Positions 54,338-63,167 of a DNA stretch of 64,000 bases are shown in pieces (the stretch's first letter is position 1; every line of letters starts with the position of its first letter). The notes under the pieces are model-generated. The model saw only the letters and a list, made by a program, of their open reading frames with translations, had not been told where the DNA came from and did not search any database. This DNA is from Pseudacidovorax sp. NFM-22 (GTDB lineage Bacteria > Pseudomonadota > Gammaproteobacteria > Burkholderiales > Burkholderiaceae_C), in the NCBI RefSeq assembly GCF_021401245.1, contig NZ_JACBFY010000002.1, positions 868,001 through 932,000 on the forward strand, written 5' to 3'. Both the position numbers and the translations under genes were made by a program.

Positions 54338-57300
54338 ATGAATGTCACGACGCCATCTCCTCCACGTCTGCTCAGGATCGCAGCTGCCGCAGCACGCTGG
54401 CTGCTGGCCCTGGTGGTGGCCGGCTGGTTGCTCGTCGGCCTGTGCGTCGTCGTCCTACACGCGTGGATTGTGCCGCGGATCGGCGAGTGGCGCGGCGCGC
54501 TGGAGGCGCAAGCCAGCCGTCTCGCAGGGGTACCCGTTCGCATCGGCTCGCTGGAGGCGTACTCCAGGAGCCTGTTTCCGACCATCGAGCTGCACGACGT
54601 CGTGCTGGAAGACCCTGGCCGCGGCGAGGCGTTGCGGCTGGCGCGCGTGGTGGCCAGCGTGTCGCCGCGCTCGCTGTGGCACCGCGGCTTCGAGCAGCTC
54701 TACATCGAGCGGCCCGAGCTCGACGTGCGGCGCGATGCCGACGGCCGGCTGCGCATCGCCGGCGTGGTGCTCAATCCCGACGACCGCAAGGACGACAGCC
54801 CGGGCGCCGACTGGCTCTTCTCGCAGCGCGAAGTGGTGGTCGAGCATGGCACGGTGCGCTGGACCGATGAGACACGCGATGCGCCCACGCTCACGTTGGC
54901 AGACGTGCGCTTCGTGGTGCGCAATGGCGTGCGCAGCCACGCGATGCGGCTGGACGCCACGCCGCCCGAAGGCTGGGGGCGGCGCTTCTCCATCAACGGC
55001 CGCTTCCGCCAGCCGCTGCTGAGCCTGCGCAGCGGCGACTGGCGCGACTGGAGCGGCCAGCTCTATGCCGACTTGCCCGCCATCGACGTCACCCGGCTGG
55101 GCCAGTACGTCAAGCTCGACGCCCGCATCCGCGAGGGCGAAGGCGCCGTGCGGGCCTGGATCGACGTCGAATCCGGCCGGGCCGTGGGCGGCGCGGCCGA
55201 CCTGGCCCTGTCGCGCATCGACGCCGTGCTCGGGGCCCAGCTCGAGCCGCTGCAACTGCGCGACCTGACCGGGCGCCTGGCGGTACGCGCCACCGACCAG
55301 CTGTTCGAGTTCTCGACCCAGAACCTGCAGTTCGCCACCGGCGACGGACAGCGCTGGCCCGGCGGCAACTTCTGGCTGCGCACGCACCCGGCCAACGGCC
55401 GCACACCCGAGAGCGGCGCCCTGCGGGCGGACCAGCTCGACCTGGGCGCGATGGCCCTCATTGCCGACCGGCTACCCATCGGCACCCAGGTGCGGCGCCT
55501 GCTCGCGGTGCGGGCGCCGCGCGGCCTGCTCGAACACATCGAGGGCAGCTGGCAGGGCCCGGCCGATTCGCCCACGCGCTACCAGGCCAAGCTGCGTGTG
55601 AAAGGCCTGGCGGTGGCCGCGGACGGTCGCAACGCCACGCCCGATGGCCACCACCTGGGTTCGCCTGGCGTGCGTGGCCTGGACGCCGAGGTCGACCTGA
55701 ACCAGGCCGGCGGCACCGCCCGGGTGGCGATCCGCAACGGCGCGGTCGACGTGCCGGGCGTGTTCGAGGAACCGTCGGTGCCGGTCGACCGGCTCGACAC
55801 CACCGTGCACTGGACCCGCAAGGACGAGGACATCGACGTGCGGCTGCCCGACCTGCGCCTGGCCAATGCCGACGCGGAAGGCAGCGCGCAGATCCGCTGG
55901 CACACCGGGCAGCCCGCGCCCGCCGGGCAGGGCCGCTTTCCGGGCGTGCTCGATCTCACGGCCCAGCTCACCCGCGCCGACGGCACCCGCGTGCACCGCT
56001 ACCTGCCACTGGGCATCCCGGCCGAGACGCGCCATTACGTGCGCGACGCCGTGGTCAAGGGCCGCGCCAGCGACGTGCAGTTCCGCATCCGCGGCGACCT
56101 GCACCATGTGCCTTCGGCGGCGCCGCAGGACGCCTTCCGCATCACGGCCCAGGTGCAGGACGTGCACTTCAACTACGTGCCGCAGGTGCCCGCGGGCCAT
56201 GCAACCTGGCCGGTCGTCACCGGCCTGTCGGGCGAACTGGTGTTCGACCGGCAGACGATGCAGGTGCTGAACGCCCGGGGCCGCATGGCGGGGGCGCCCT
56301 CCATCGAGCTGGTCAAGGGCGAGGCCCGCATTCCCGACCTCGCCCATGCGCCCCGGCTGCTGCTGCAGTTGCAGGCCCGCGGCCCGGTGGCCGACCTGCT
56401 GCGCCAGGGCGCCCCGCTCACCGGCGACGCCCGCAGCTTCATCGGGGGCATCCAGGCCAGCGGCAACGCCGACTACCGCTTCGACATGGACATGCCGCTC
56501 ACGCAGATGGCGCAGACGCAAGTCAAGGCCAGCGTCGCCCTGCCGGGCAACGACGTGCGGCTGGTGCCGAATTCGCCACCCTTCACGCAGGTCAAGGGCA
56601 CCCTCCAGTTCACCGACAGCGGCTTCTCGCTGGCCGGCGTGCAGGCCCAGCTGGCCGGCGGCCCCATCCGCATCGAAGGCCAGGGCGGCTACGGCGGCAG
56701 CGCCAAGCCGCTTGCGCTCAAGGCCCAGGGCCAGTTCACGGCCGAAGGCCTGCGCACGGTGGAAGGCCAGCCCGAACTCAACGGTCTGGCCGGCCGGCTG
56801 CAGGGCGGCAGCAGCTACACGGCCAGCCTGCAGCTGCAGAACGGCGTCCCCGACTTCCAGTTCGAAAGCAGCCTGCAGGGCCTGGGCATGGACCTGCCGG
56901 CGCCCCTGGGCAAGTCTGCCGAAGCGACGCGCCCGCTTCGCCTCGGCCTGCGCCAGGCCGAGGAAGTGCGCCGCGGCCGCACCGAGACCATCGACGTGCG
57001 CCTGGGCGACGTGGCCTCGGCCGAGTACGTGCGCGAGCTCGACGCGCCCCAGCCCACCGTGGTGCGCGGCGCGCTGCGTGTCGGCACGGCCGTGGCAGGC
57101 TCGAAGACGCTGCCCGCCAGCGGCGTGCTGGCGCAGATCCACCTGGACGACATCGACGTGGACGCCTGGCGCGCCCTGGCGACGCAGAAGGCGCCGGCCG
57201 CCCCGGCCACGCCCGCGCCGCCGGGCACCGCCCAGGCCGTGGCCGCTTCGCCCTGGCTGCCGAACCGCGTCGCGCTGCAGGCCGGCCGCCTGCAGGTGGC

Positions 57301-58387
57301 CGGCCGCACGCTGCACGACCTGAGCGTGGACGGCACCATCGACGGCAATCTCTACAAGGCCAAGGTGCAGGCCCGCGAGCTGAGCGGCACCGTCGAATAC
57401 CGCAACCAGGCGCCCGCCCAGGTGAAGGCGCGGCTGGCCTATCTGCGCATCGCGCCGGGCGAGTCGCGCGAGCAGGTCGAATCGCTGCTCGACACCGCAC
57501 CGCCCGAGGACCTGCCGGCGCTGGACGTGGTGGTGGACGACCTGGAACTGCTGGGCCGCCACCTGGGCCGGGCCGAGGTCGTGGCCGCCACGCAGGCGGC
57601 CGAGAGCGGCCGGCGTGAATGGCGTCTCGACAAGCTGGCTTTCACGCTGCCCGAGGCGCGCCTGGACGCCAAGGGCCGCTGGGCACCGCCCACCTCCACG
57701 GGCGCCAAGCGCCACATGACGCTGGACTTCACGCTCGACATGCAGGATGCCGGCGCGCTGCTCGGCCGCTTCGGCATGCCGGGCGTGCTGGCCTCCGGCA
57801 AGGGCCGGCTGGGCGGCGACGTCCATTGGCAGGGCTCGCCCTTCGACCTGGACCTGGCCTCGTTGGGCGGCAACCTGCACCTGGACGTCACCAGCGGCCA
57901 GTTCCTCAAGGCCGAGCCCGGCATCGCCAAGCTGCTGGGCGTGATCAACCTGCAGGCGCTGCCGCGCCGGCTGACGCTGGACTTCCGCGACCTGTTCAGC
58001 GCCGGCTTCGCCTTCGACCAGATCCGCGGCGACGCGCGCATCGCCAACGGCATCGCCAGCACCAACAACCTGCAGATGAAGGGCGTGAACGCCGCCGTCT
58101 TCATGGACGGCTCGGCCGACATCGCGCACGAGACGCAGCAGCTGCGCGTGGTGGTGATCCCCGAGATCAACGCCGGCACGGCCGCGCTGGTGGCCACGGC
58201 CATCAACCCGGCGGTGGGCCTGGGCACCTTCCTGGCGCAGATGGTGCTGAGCCGCCCGCTGGTGGCCGCCACCACGCAGGAGTTCCTGATCGACGGCACC
58301 TGGACCGATCCGCGCGTGGTCAAGGTGCCGCGCGCCGCAGCACAACCCGGCCCCGGCACCGCCACCGACAACGAAGCCAAACCATGA
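54338..58387 (+). CDS. yhdP: YhdP family AsmA-like envelope protein (TIGR02099)
   Basis: A 1349-residue protein. One N-terminal membrane helix (about residues 17-42, RWLLALVVAGWLLVGLCVVV) is followed by a very long periplasmic beta-rich body (ending GTFLAQMVLSRPLVAATTQEFLIDGTW), as in YhdP/TamB/YdbH bridge proteins. These carry phospholipids between the inner and outer membranes; YhdP also affects fatty-acid saturation sorting in E. coli. The gene is divergent from glnE. Its stop overlaps the next gene's start as ATGA, so the nitrilase is coupled to it. Confidence 0.92.
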   Translation: MNVTTPSPPRLLRIAAAAARWLLALVVAGWLLVGLCVVVLHAWIVPRIGEWRGALEAQASRLAGVPVRIGSLEAYSRSLFPTIELHDVVLEDPGRGEALRLARVVASVSPRSLWHRGFEQLYIERPELDVRRDADGRLRIAGVVLNPDDRKDDSPGADWLFSQREVVVEHGTVRWTDETRDAPTLTLADVRFVVRNGVRSHAMRLDATPPEGWGRRFSINGRFRQPLLSLRSGDWRDWSGQLYADLPAIDVTRLGQYVKLDARIREGEGAVRAWIDVESGRAVGGAADLALSRIDAVLGAQLEPLQLRDLTGRLAVRATDQLFEFSTQNLQFATGDGQRWPGGNFWLRTHPANGRTPESGALRADQLDLGAMALIADRLPIGTQVRRLLAVRAPRGLLEHIEGSWQGPADSPTRYQAKLRVKGLAVAADGRNATPDGHHLGSPGVRGLDAEVDLNQAGGTARVAIRNGAVDVPGVFEEPSVPVDRLDTTVHWTRKDEDIDVRLPDLRLANADAEGSAQIRWHTGQPAPAGQGRFPGVLDLTAQLTRADGTRVHRYLPLGIPAETRHYVRDAVVKGRASDVQFRIRGDLHHVPSAAPQDAFRITAQVQDVHFNYVPQVPAGHATWPVVTGLSGELVFDRQTMQVLNARGRMAGAPSIELVKGEARIPDLAHAPRLLLQLQARGPVADLLRQGAPLTGDARSFIGGIQASGNADYRFDMDMPLTQMAQTQVKASVALPGNDVRLVPNSPPFTQVKGTLQFTDSGFSLAGVQAQLAGGPIRIEGQGGYGGSAKPLALKAQGQFTAEGLRTVEGQPELNGLAGRLQGGSSYTASLQLQNGVPDFQFESSLQGLGMDLPAPLGKSAEATRPLRLGLRQAEEVRRGRTETIDVRLGDVASAEYVRELDAPQPTVVRGALRVGTAVAGSKTLPASGVLAQIHLDDIDVDAWRALATQKAPAAPATPAPPGTAQAVAASPWLPNRVALQAGRLQVAGRTLHDLSVDGTIDGNLYKAKVQARELSGTVEYRNQAPAQVKARLAYLRIAPGESREQVESLLDTAPPEDLPALDVVVDDLELLGRHLGRAEVVAATQAAESGRREWRLDKLAFTLPEARLDAKGRWAPPTSTGAKRHMTLDFTLDMQDAGALLGRFGMPGVLASGKGRLGGDVHWQGSPFDLDLASLGGNLHLDVTSGQFLKAEPGIAKLLGVINLQALPRRLTLDFRDLFSAGFAFDQIRGDARIANGIASTNNLQMKGVNAAVFMDGSADIAHETQQLRVVVIPEINAGTAALVATAINPAVGLGTFLAQMVLSRPLVAATTQEFLIDGTWTDPRVVKVPRAAAQPGPGTATDNEAKP

Positions 58388-59202
58388 AGATCGCCGCCAT
58401 CCAGATGGTCTCGGGCCCCGTGCGCGAGGACAACCTCGCGCGGGCCCGCGCCCTGCTCGCCCAGGCCGCCGAGGCCGGCGCCGAACTGGCCGCGCTGCCC
58501 GAATATTTCTGCCTCATGGGCCACCGCGACACCGACAAGCTGCCGCTGCGCGAAGCACCGGGCCGGGGGCCCGTGCAGGACTTCCTGGCGGCCTGCGCCC
58601 GCGAGTTCGGCCTGTGGATCGTGGGCGGCACGCTGCCCCTGCAGGCGGCGGACGAGGCCCATGTGTTCAACACCTCGCTCGCCTATGCGCCCACGGGCGA
58701 ATGCGTGGCGCGCTACGACAAGATCCATCTCTTCTGCTTCGACAACGGCCGCGAGCGCTACGACGAGTCGCGCGTGATCGCACCCGGCGGCACGCCGACG
58801 CTGTTCGAGCTGCCCTCGCGCGACGGCCACCGCTGGAAGGTGGGCCTCTCGGTCTGCTACGACCTGCGCTTTCCGGAGCTGTACCGCCAGCTGTCGGCCA
58901 AGGGCGCCGAGCTGCTGCTGGTGCCCGCCGCCTTCACCCACACCACCGGCCAGGCCCACTGGGAGCTGCTGCTGCGCGCCCGCGCGGTCGAGAACCTCGC
59001 CTTCGTCGCCGCGCCGGCCCAGGGCGGCCGGCACGAGAACGGCCGGCGCACCTGGGGCCAGACGCTGGTGGCCGAACCCTGGGGCCAGTTGCTGGCCGAA
59101 CGCCGCGAGGACGGCGAAGGCGTGGTGATCGCCGAGCTGGACATCGCGCGCCTGGCCGCCTGCCGCGAACAGCTGCCGGCGCTGGGCCACCGCGTGCTGT
59201 GA
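58384..59202 (+). CDS. Carbon-nitrogen hydrolase (nitrilase family, Nit1/Nit2-like)
   Basis: A 272-residue nitrilase-superfamily amidase. The catalytic triad is Glu in ALPEYFCLM, Lys in [10 protein letters not shown] and Cys in [15 protein letters not shown]. This subgroup resembles Nit1, which cleaves deaminated glutathione as metabolite repair, and omega-amidase. The start codon overlaps the yhdP stop by four bases. The pair yhdP-nitrilase is conserved in order in related bacteria, but no functional link is known to me. Confidence 0.92.
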   Translation: MKIAAIQMVSGPVREDNLARARALLAQAAEAGAELAALPEYFCLMGHRDTDKLPLREAPGRGPVQDFLAACAREFGLWIVGGTLPLQAADEAHVFNTSLAYAPTGECVARYDKIHLFCFDNGRERYDESRVIAPGGTPTLFELPSRDGHRWKVGLSVCYDLRFPELYRQLSAKGAELLLVPAAFTHTTGQAHWELLLRARAVENLAFVAAPAQGGRHENGRRTWGQTLVAEPWGQLLAERREDGEGVVIAELDIARLAACREQLPALGHRVL

Positions 59203-59218
59203 GCCGGGCCCTTCGTCG

Positions 59219-61291
59219 ATGAGCGCCAGCCTGCCCGCCGCCGAGCTGCCGATCGAGGCCGCCGCATTGCCGCCTCCCGGCTGGCGGCGCCTGCGCTCGA
59301 TGTGGCGCCGCTGGTTCCTGTGGGTGCTGATGGCGCTGCTGGTGATGGGCCTGCTCATCACAGTGGTCTGGCTGGCGGGGCGCCACGAGATCGAGCAGGT
59401 GCAGCAGCGGCTGGAGCGCGACACCGCCGACGCCACCTCGGAGCTGCGCTCGGCGCTCGCGCGCAACCTGCAGAGCCTGCAGGCCACCGATGCCGACCCG
59501 CAGCGCTTTTCCGCCGAGGCGGCGCAACTGCTGCGCGGCCACCGGGAGTGGCTGCGCATCGAGCGGCGCGACGCCTCGCTGGTGCTGCAGACGGCCGAGG
59601 ACACGCCCTACCGGCCGCATCCGCTGGACCTGCAGCAGCGCCCGTCCAGCCTGCCGGAACTGGTGCAGGCCTGCACTGCGGCCGAGCGCCAGCGCGGCGG
59701 CGCCTATGCGCCCTCGCACTACCTGCCGCTGCCCGGCGGCGGCGGCATCGAGGTGCTGGAGGTCTGCCTGCCCTCCCGCCACGGCGGCTACCTGATCGCC
59801 CTCTATTCGCTGCGCGGCGTGCTCTCGGAGTTGCTGGATGCGAGCATGACGCGCGGCCAGGAGGTCTCGCTGCTGGAGCTGGATGGCACGCGCCTGGCCA
59901 GCATCGGCACCGCCCGGCGCGCCGGCAACCGCGTGTTCACGGCGCAGCAGGCGCTGGAACTGCCCGGCCTCACGCTGATGCTGCGCGTGGACGGCTGGCG
60001 CAGCGCGCCGGATCTCTTCCCCAACCTGCTCACCGGCCTGGTCACGGCCATGTCCATCGCGCTGGTGTCGGTGCTGGTGCTGCTGGCGCGCGACACGCGC
60101 CGGCGGCTGCGCGTGGAACACGACCTCTCGAACACCCTCGCCTTTCGCAAGGCGATGGAGGACTCGGTGCTCACCGGACTGCGCGCGCGGGATCTGGACG
60201 GCCGCGTCACCTACGTCAATGCCGCCTTCTGCGACATGGTGGGCTTCACGGCCGAGGAGCTGCTGGGCCGCGCCGACGAGATGCCCTACTGGCCGCCGGA
60301 ACTGTCGGCCGAATACCGCAACCGCCAGCACATGCGCCAGGCCAGCGGCGGCACGGCGCGCGAGGGCTACGAGTCGGTCTTCCGCCGCAAGGACGGCAGC
60401 CGCTTCCCGGTGCTGATCTTCGAGACGCCGCTGATCGACGACCGGCGGGTGCAGACCGGCTGGATGAGCGCCATCGTCGACCTGAGCGAGCAGCGCCGCA
60501 TCGAGGAAATGTCGCGCGCCAGCCAGGAGCGGCTGCAGGCCACCGCGCGCCTGGCCACAGTGGGCGAGATGGCCTCGCTGCTGAGCCACGAGCTCAACCA
60601 GCCCCTGGCCGCCATCGCCAGCTATGCGACCGGCTCCATCAACCTGCTCGAAAGCCCGCCGCTGCCCGGCCAGGAGGCGGAGGACCGCCATCAACTGGCG
60701 CTGGCCATGCGCCGCATCGCCGAGCAGGCCGAGCGCGCCGGCCGCGTGATCCGCAGCGTGCACGACTTCGTGCGCCGCCGCGAGCGTGCGCGCGAGTTGG
60801 TGACGCCACTGCAGCTCTTCGAGGCCGTGATGCCGCTGGTGCAGCTGCAGGCCCGCAAGCTGGACGTGCGCGTCGAACTGCAGGTGCCCGCGAACCTGCC
60901 GCCGGTGCTGTGCGACCGCTCGCTGGTCGAGCAGGTGCTGCTCAACCTGGCCCGCAACGGCATGCAGGCCATGGACCGGCCCGAGCTGCGCCGCCGCGTG
61001 CTCACCCTGAGTGCAGAACCCGCGGCCGGCAGCGCCGGCGACACGCGCCGCTGGATCGCCTTCAGCGTGGCCGACGAGGGCTGCGGCATCGACGCGGAGG
61101 TGCAGGAGCGCCTGTTCACCCCCTTCTTCACCACCCGCCGAGACGGCATGGGCCTCGGCCTGAGCCTGTGCCGCACGGTGGTCGAGCAGCACGGCGGCGC
61201 CCTCGGGCACGCGCCCAACCGCCCGCGCGGCACCGTCTTCCGCTTCACGCTGCCGACGGGCCGCGGCGACGCGGCGCCCCTTTCCTTCTGA
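59219..61291 (+). CDS. Membrane sensor histidine kinase with PAS domain (DctS/FixL-like)
   Basis: A 690-residue kinase. Two membrane helices (about residues 34-57 and 268-292) frame a periplasmic sensing domain of about 210 residues. A PAS domain follows (about 305-425, RDLDGRVTYVNAAFCDMVGFTAEELLG). The H-box is MASLLSHELNQPLAAIASYA (His near 456), and the ATPase has LNLARNGMQAM (N box) and DEGCGIDAEVQERLFTPFFTTRRDGMGLGLSLC. The H-box is of the FixL/DctS class. The signal is unknown; no transporter gene is adjacent. It is followed after 4 bp by its response regulator. Confidence 0.93.
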   Translation: MSASLPAAELPIEAAALPPPGWRRLRSMWRRWFLWVLMALLVMGLLITVVWLAGRHEIEQVQQRLERDTADATSELRSALARNLQSLQATDADPQRFSAEAAQLLRGHREWLRIERRDASLVLQTAEDTPYRPHPLDLQQRPSSLPELVQACTAAERQRGGAYAPSHYLPLPGGGGIEVLEVCLPSRHGGYLIALYSLRGVLSELLDASMTRGQEVSLLELDGTRLASIGTARRAGNRVFTAQQALELPGLTLMLRVDGWRSAPDLFPNLLTGLVTAMSIALVSVLVLLARDTRRRLRVEHDLSNTLAFRKAMEDSVLTGLRARDLDGRVTYVNAAFCDMVGFTAEELLGRADEMPYWPPELSAEYRNRQHMRQASGGTAREGYESVFRRKDGSRFPVLIFETPLIDDRRVQTGWMSAIVDLSEQRRIEEMSRASQERLQATARLATVGEMASLLSHELNQPLAAIASYATGSINLLESPPLPGQEAEDRHQLALAMRRIAEQAERAGRVIRSVHDFVRRRERARELVTPLQLFEAVMPLVQLQARKLDVRVELQVPANLPPVLCDRSLVEQVLLNLARNGMQAMDRPELRRRVLTLSAEPAAGSAGDTRRWIAFSVADEGCGIDAEVQERLFTPFFTTRRDGMGLGLSLCRTVVEQHGGALGHAPNRPRGTVFRFTLPTGRGDAAPLSF

Positions 61292-61295
61292 CCCC

Positions 61296-61931
61296 ATGCA
61301 ACCCCTCATCGACGCCCTCATCTTCATCGTCGACGACGACGCGAGCGTGCGCGAGGCCTTGGCCTGGCTGCTGCGCTCGCGCCGCCTGGCCAGCGAGCAT
61401 TTCGCCAGTGCCGACGCCTTCACCGCCCGGCTGGAGGAAAGCACCGCCTTCCGCAACCAGCCCCGCTGCCTGCTGCTGGATGTGCGCATGCCCGGCACCA
61501 GCGGCCTGGCGCTGTTCGACCGGCTGGCCGGCGCCGGCCAGCTGGACGAGATGCCCGTGATCTTTCTCACCGGCCATGCCGACGTGCCCACGGCGGTCGA
61601 TGCCGTCAAGCGCGGCGCCTTCGATTTCTGCGAGAAGCCCTTCTCGGACAACGCCCTGGTGGACCGCGTGGAGGAGGCGCTGCGCCTGTCGCAGGCCGCC
61701 ATCGACGTGCGGCAGGCGCGCCAGCGCATCCAGCAACGGCTGGAGGAGCTGACCGAGCGCGAGCGCGAGGTATTGCGCCGTGTGGTGCGCGGCCTGCCCA
61801 ACAAGCTGATCGCCGACGAACTGTCGATCAGCGTGCGCACGGTGGAAGTGCACCGTGCGCGAGTGTTCGACAAGATGGAAGTGAAGTCGGCCGTCGAGCT
61901 GGCCAACCTGCTGCGCGGCGCGGACGCCTGA
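61296..61931 (+). CDS. FixJ/DctR-type response regulator
   Basis: A 211-residue regulator. The receiver domain has the acidic pocket DDD (residues 13-15), the phospho-acceptor Asp62 (LLLDVRMPG), Thr in FLTGHAD and Lys in CEKPF. A LuxR-type helix-turn-helix fills residues about 140-205 (LTEREREVLRRVVRGLPNKLIADELSISVRTVEVHRARVFDKM). It lies 4 bp after the kinase gene and must be its partner. This class activates transcription as a dimer; target genes are not evident here. Confidence 0.95.
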   Translation: MQPLIDALIFIVDDDASVREALAWLLRSRRLASEHFASADAFTARLEESTAFRNQPRCLLLDVRMPGTSGLALFDRLAGAGQLDEMPVIFLTGHADVPTAVDAVKRGAFDFCEKPFSDNALVDRVEEALRLSQAAIDVRQARQRIQQRLEELTEREREVLRRVVRGLPNKLIADELSISVRTVEVHRARVFDKMEVKSAVELANLLRGADA

Positions 61932-61958
61932 GTGCGCCGCGCCCGGCCGGACGCGACA

Positions 61959-61996
61959 ACGCCGTGGTCAGTCCCGAGGGACCGGTCCACGGCGTT
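61959..61996. terminator. Inverted repeat between convergent response-regulator and OmpA genes
   Basis: The perfect 10-bp stem AACGCCGTGG/CCACGGCGTT encloses an inner GGTC...GGACC pairing. It lies 28 bases after the response-regulator stop and 46 bases beyond the OmpA-type stop on the other strand. T tracts are weak on both sides, so it may work as a bidirectional terminator or only as an mRNA end-hairpin. Confidence 0.6.
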
Positions 61997-62041
61997 TCGT
62001 CATCTGCCGCCGCCCCCCGGTGGAGCAGGCGGTGCTGCGGA

Positions 62042-62710
62042 TCAACCGCGGTTGGGCGCGCGCTCGCCGACGTAGATCTCGACGCGGCGGTTCTGCGCGC
62101 GGCCGGCGTCGGTGGCGTTGCTGGCCACGGGCTCGCGCGAGCCGCGGCCATCGATCTGGATGGCCCGGGCGGGCACGCCGCGCGAGGTCAGGTAGTCGCG
62201 GGTGGCGGCGGCGCGCTGCACCGACAGCGGGTCGTTGATGGCGTCGGTGCCCGTGTTGTCGGTGTGTCCGATGATGCGCACTTCGGCATTCGGGTTGTTG
62301 CGCAGGCCGGTGGCGAACTGGTCCAGCACGCCCGCCAGTGTCGGGCGGATGTTGGCGCGGCCGGTGTCGAAGCCGGCATCGCTCGGGATCGCCAGCTTCA
62401 GCTCGTTGTTGGCGGTCTGGGACACGGCGATGCCGGTGCCCTGCGTGGCCTGCTCCATCTGGCGCTTCTGGTTCTCCATGCGCTGCGACCACAGGTAGCC
62501 GCCCAGGGCGCCCACGCCGGCACCGATGGCCGCGCCGGTGGCGGCACTGCGGCTGTTGCCGGTGGCCGCGCCGATGGCCGCGCCGCCCAGCGCGCCGATG
62601 CCGGCGCCCATGCCGGTGTTGCGCTGGGTGTCGCTCATGCCGGCACAGCCAGTGAGGAAGACGGCCAGGGCGGCGGAGCTGAGGACGAGCTTGCCCGAGA
62701 GTTTCTGCAT
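62042..62710 (-). CDS. OmpA family lipoprotein with glycine-zipper segment
   Basis: A 222-residue outer-membrane lipoprotein. The lipobox is AVFLTGC, with Cys near residue 22. A glycine-zipper stretch follows (GMGAGIGALGGAAIGAATGN and GAAIGAGVGALGGYLWSQRM), then a C-terminal OmpA peptidoglycan-binding domain with NPNAEVRIIGHTDNTGTDAIN and NRRVEIYV. It likely anchors the outer membrane to the wall. The ATG at 62710 has AGGAG seven bases upstream. Confidence 0.92.
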   Translation of the reverse strand: MQKLSGKLVLSSAALAVFLTGCAGMSDTQRNTGMGAGIGALGGAAIGAATGNSRSAATGAAIGAGVGALGGYLWSQRMENQKRQMEQATQGTGIAVSQTANNELKLAIPSDAGFDTGRANIRPTLAGVLDQFATGLRNNPNAEVRIIGHTDNTGTDAINDPLSVQRAAATRDYLTSRGVPARAIQIDGRGSREPVASNATDAGRAQNRRVEIYVGERAPNRG

Positions 62711-62962
62711 GGTTGTTTCTCCTTGGATGGCACCCGCCTCACCATGGCCGGGACGTCCGTCCACCCGGCGGGTTGGCGCCATTATGGGAGGCGCCCAGGG
62801 CGGCGGCGAGCCAGGGAGGATGGCCTGTCAGCGCCCCTGAAAACCTGACATACGCCTTTATCCATCATTATTGACCGCTATCAAAAGTGAATCGCTTGCC
62901 CCTTGGCACCGCCGAGGTCGCATGCCCTTCCCACAGGCCGCTGGCCGACTGTCCGACAGGGT

Positions 62963-63091
62963 TCAGGGCTTCTTGTCGGGGTCCTCGTCCGGCGGCAGTT
63001 CACCCCCGCGGCGACCGTGGAACATGGTCCACCACACAATCAGCACCAGCACCGCCAATGCGGCGAATGCCTCCAGCAAAATCAAGTACAT
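62963..63091 (-). CDS. Small single-pass membrane protein, 42 residues
   Basis: A 42-residue open frame too short for most gene callers. It starts MYLILLEAFAALAVLVLIVWWTMF, one membrane helix, and ends with an acidic/basic tail (GRRGGELPPDEDPDKKP). The composition is that of a real membrane peptide, with a charged C-terminus. It is divergent from mltA; its ATG and an mltA in-frame ATG share bases. A role in the envelope is a guess. I judge it real on sequence character alone. Confidence 0.6.
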   Translation of the reverse strand: MYLILLEAFAALAVLVLIVWWTMFHGRRGGELPPDEDPDKKP

Positions 63092-63167
63092 GCGTCCCAA
63101 TGCTCCACAAGTTTCACGGCTGTTCCTCCTGCAGGGCCGCCTTGCCACCGCGCCTGGACCGGCGCCC

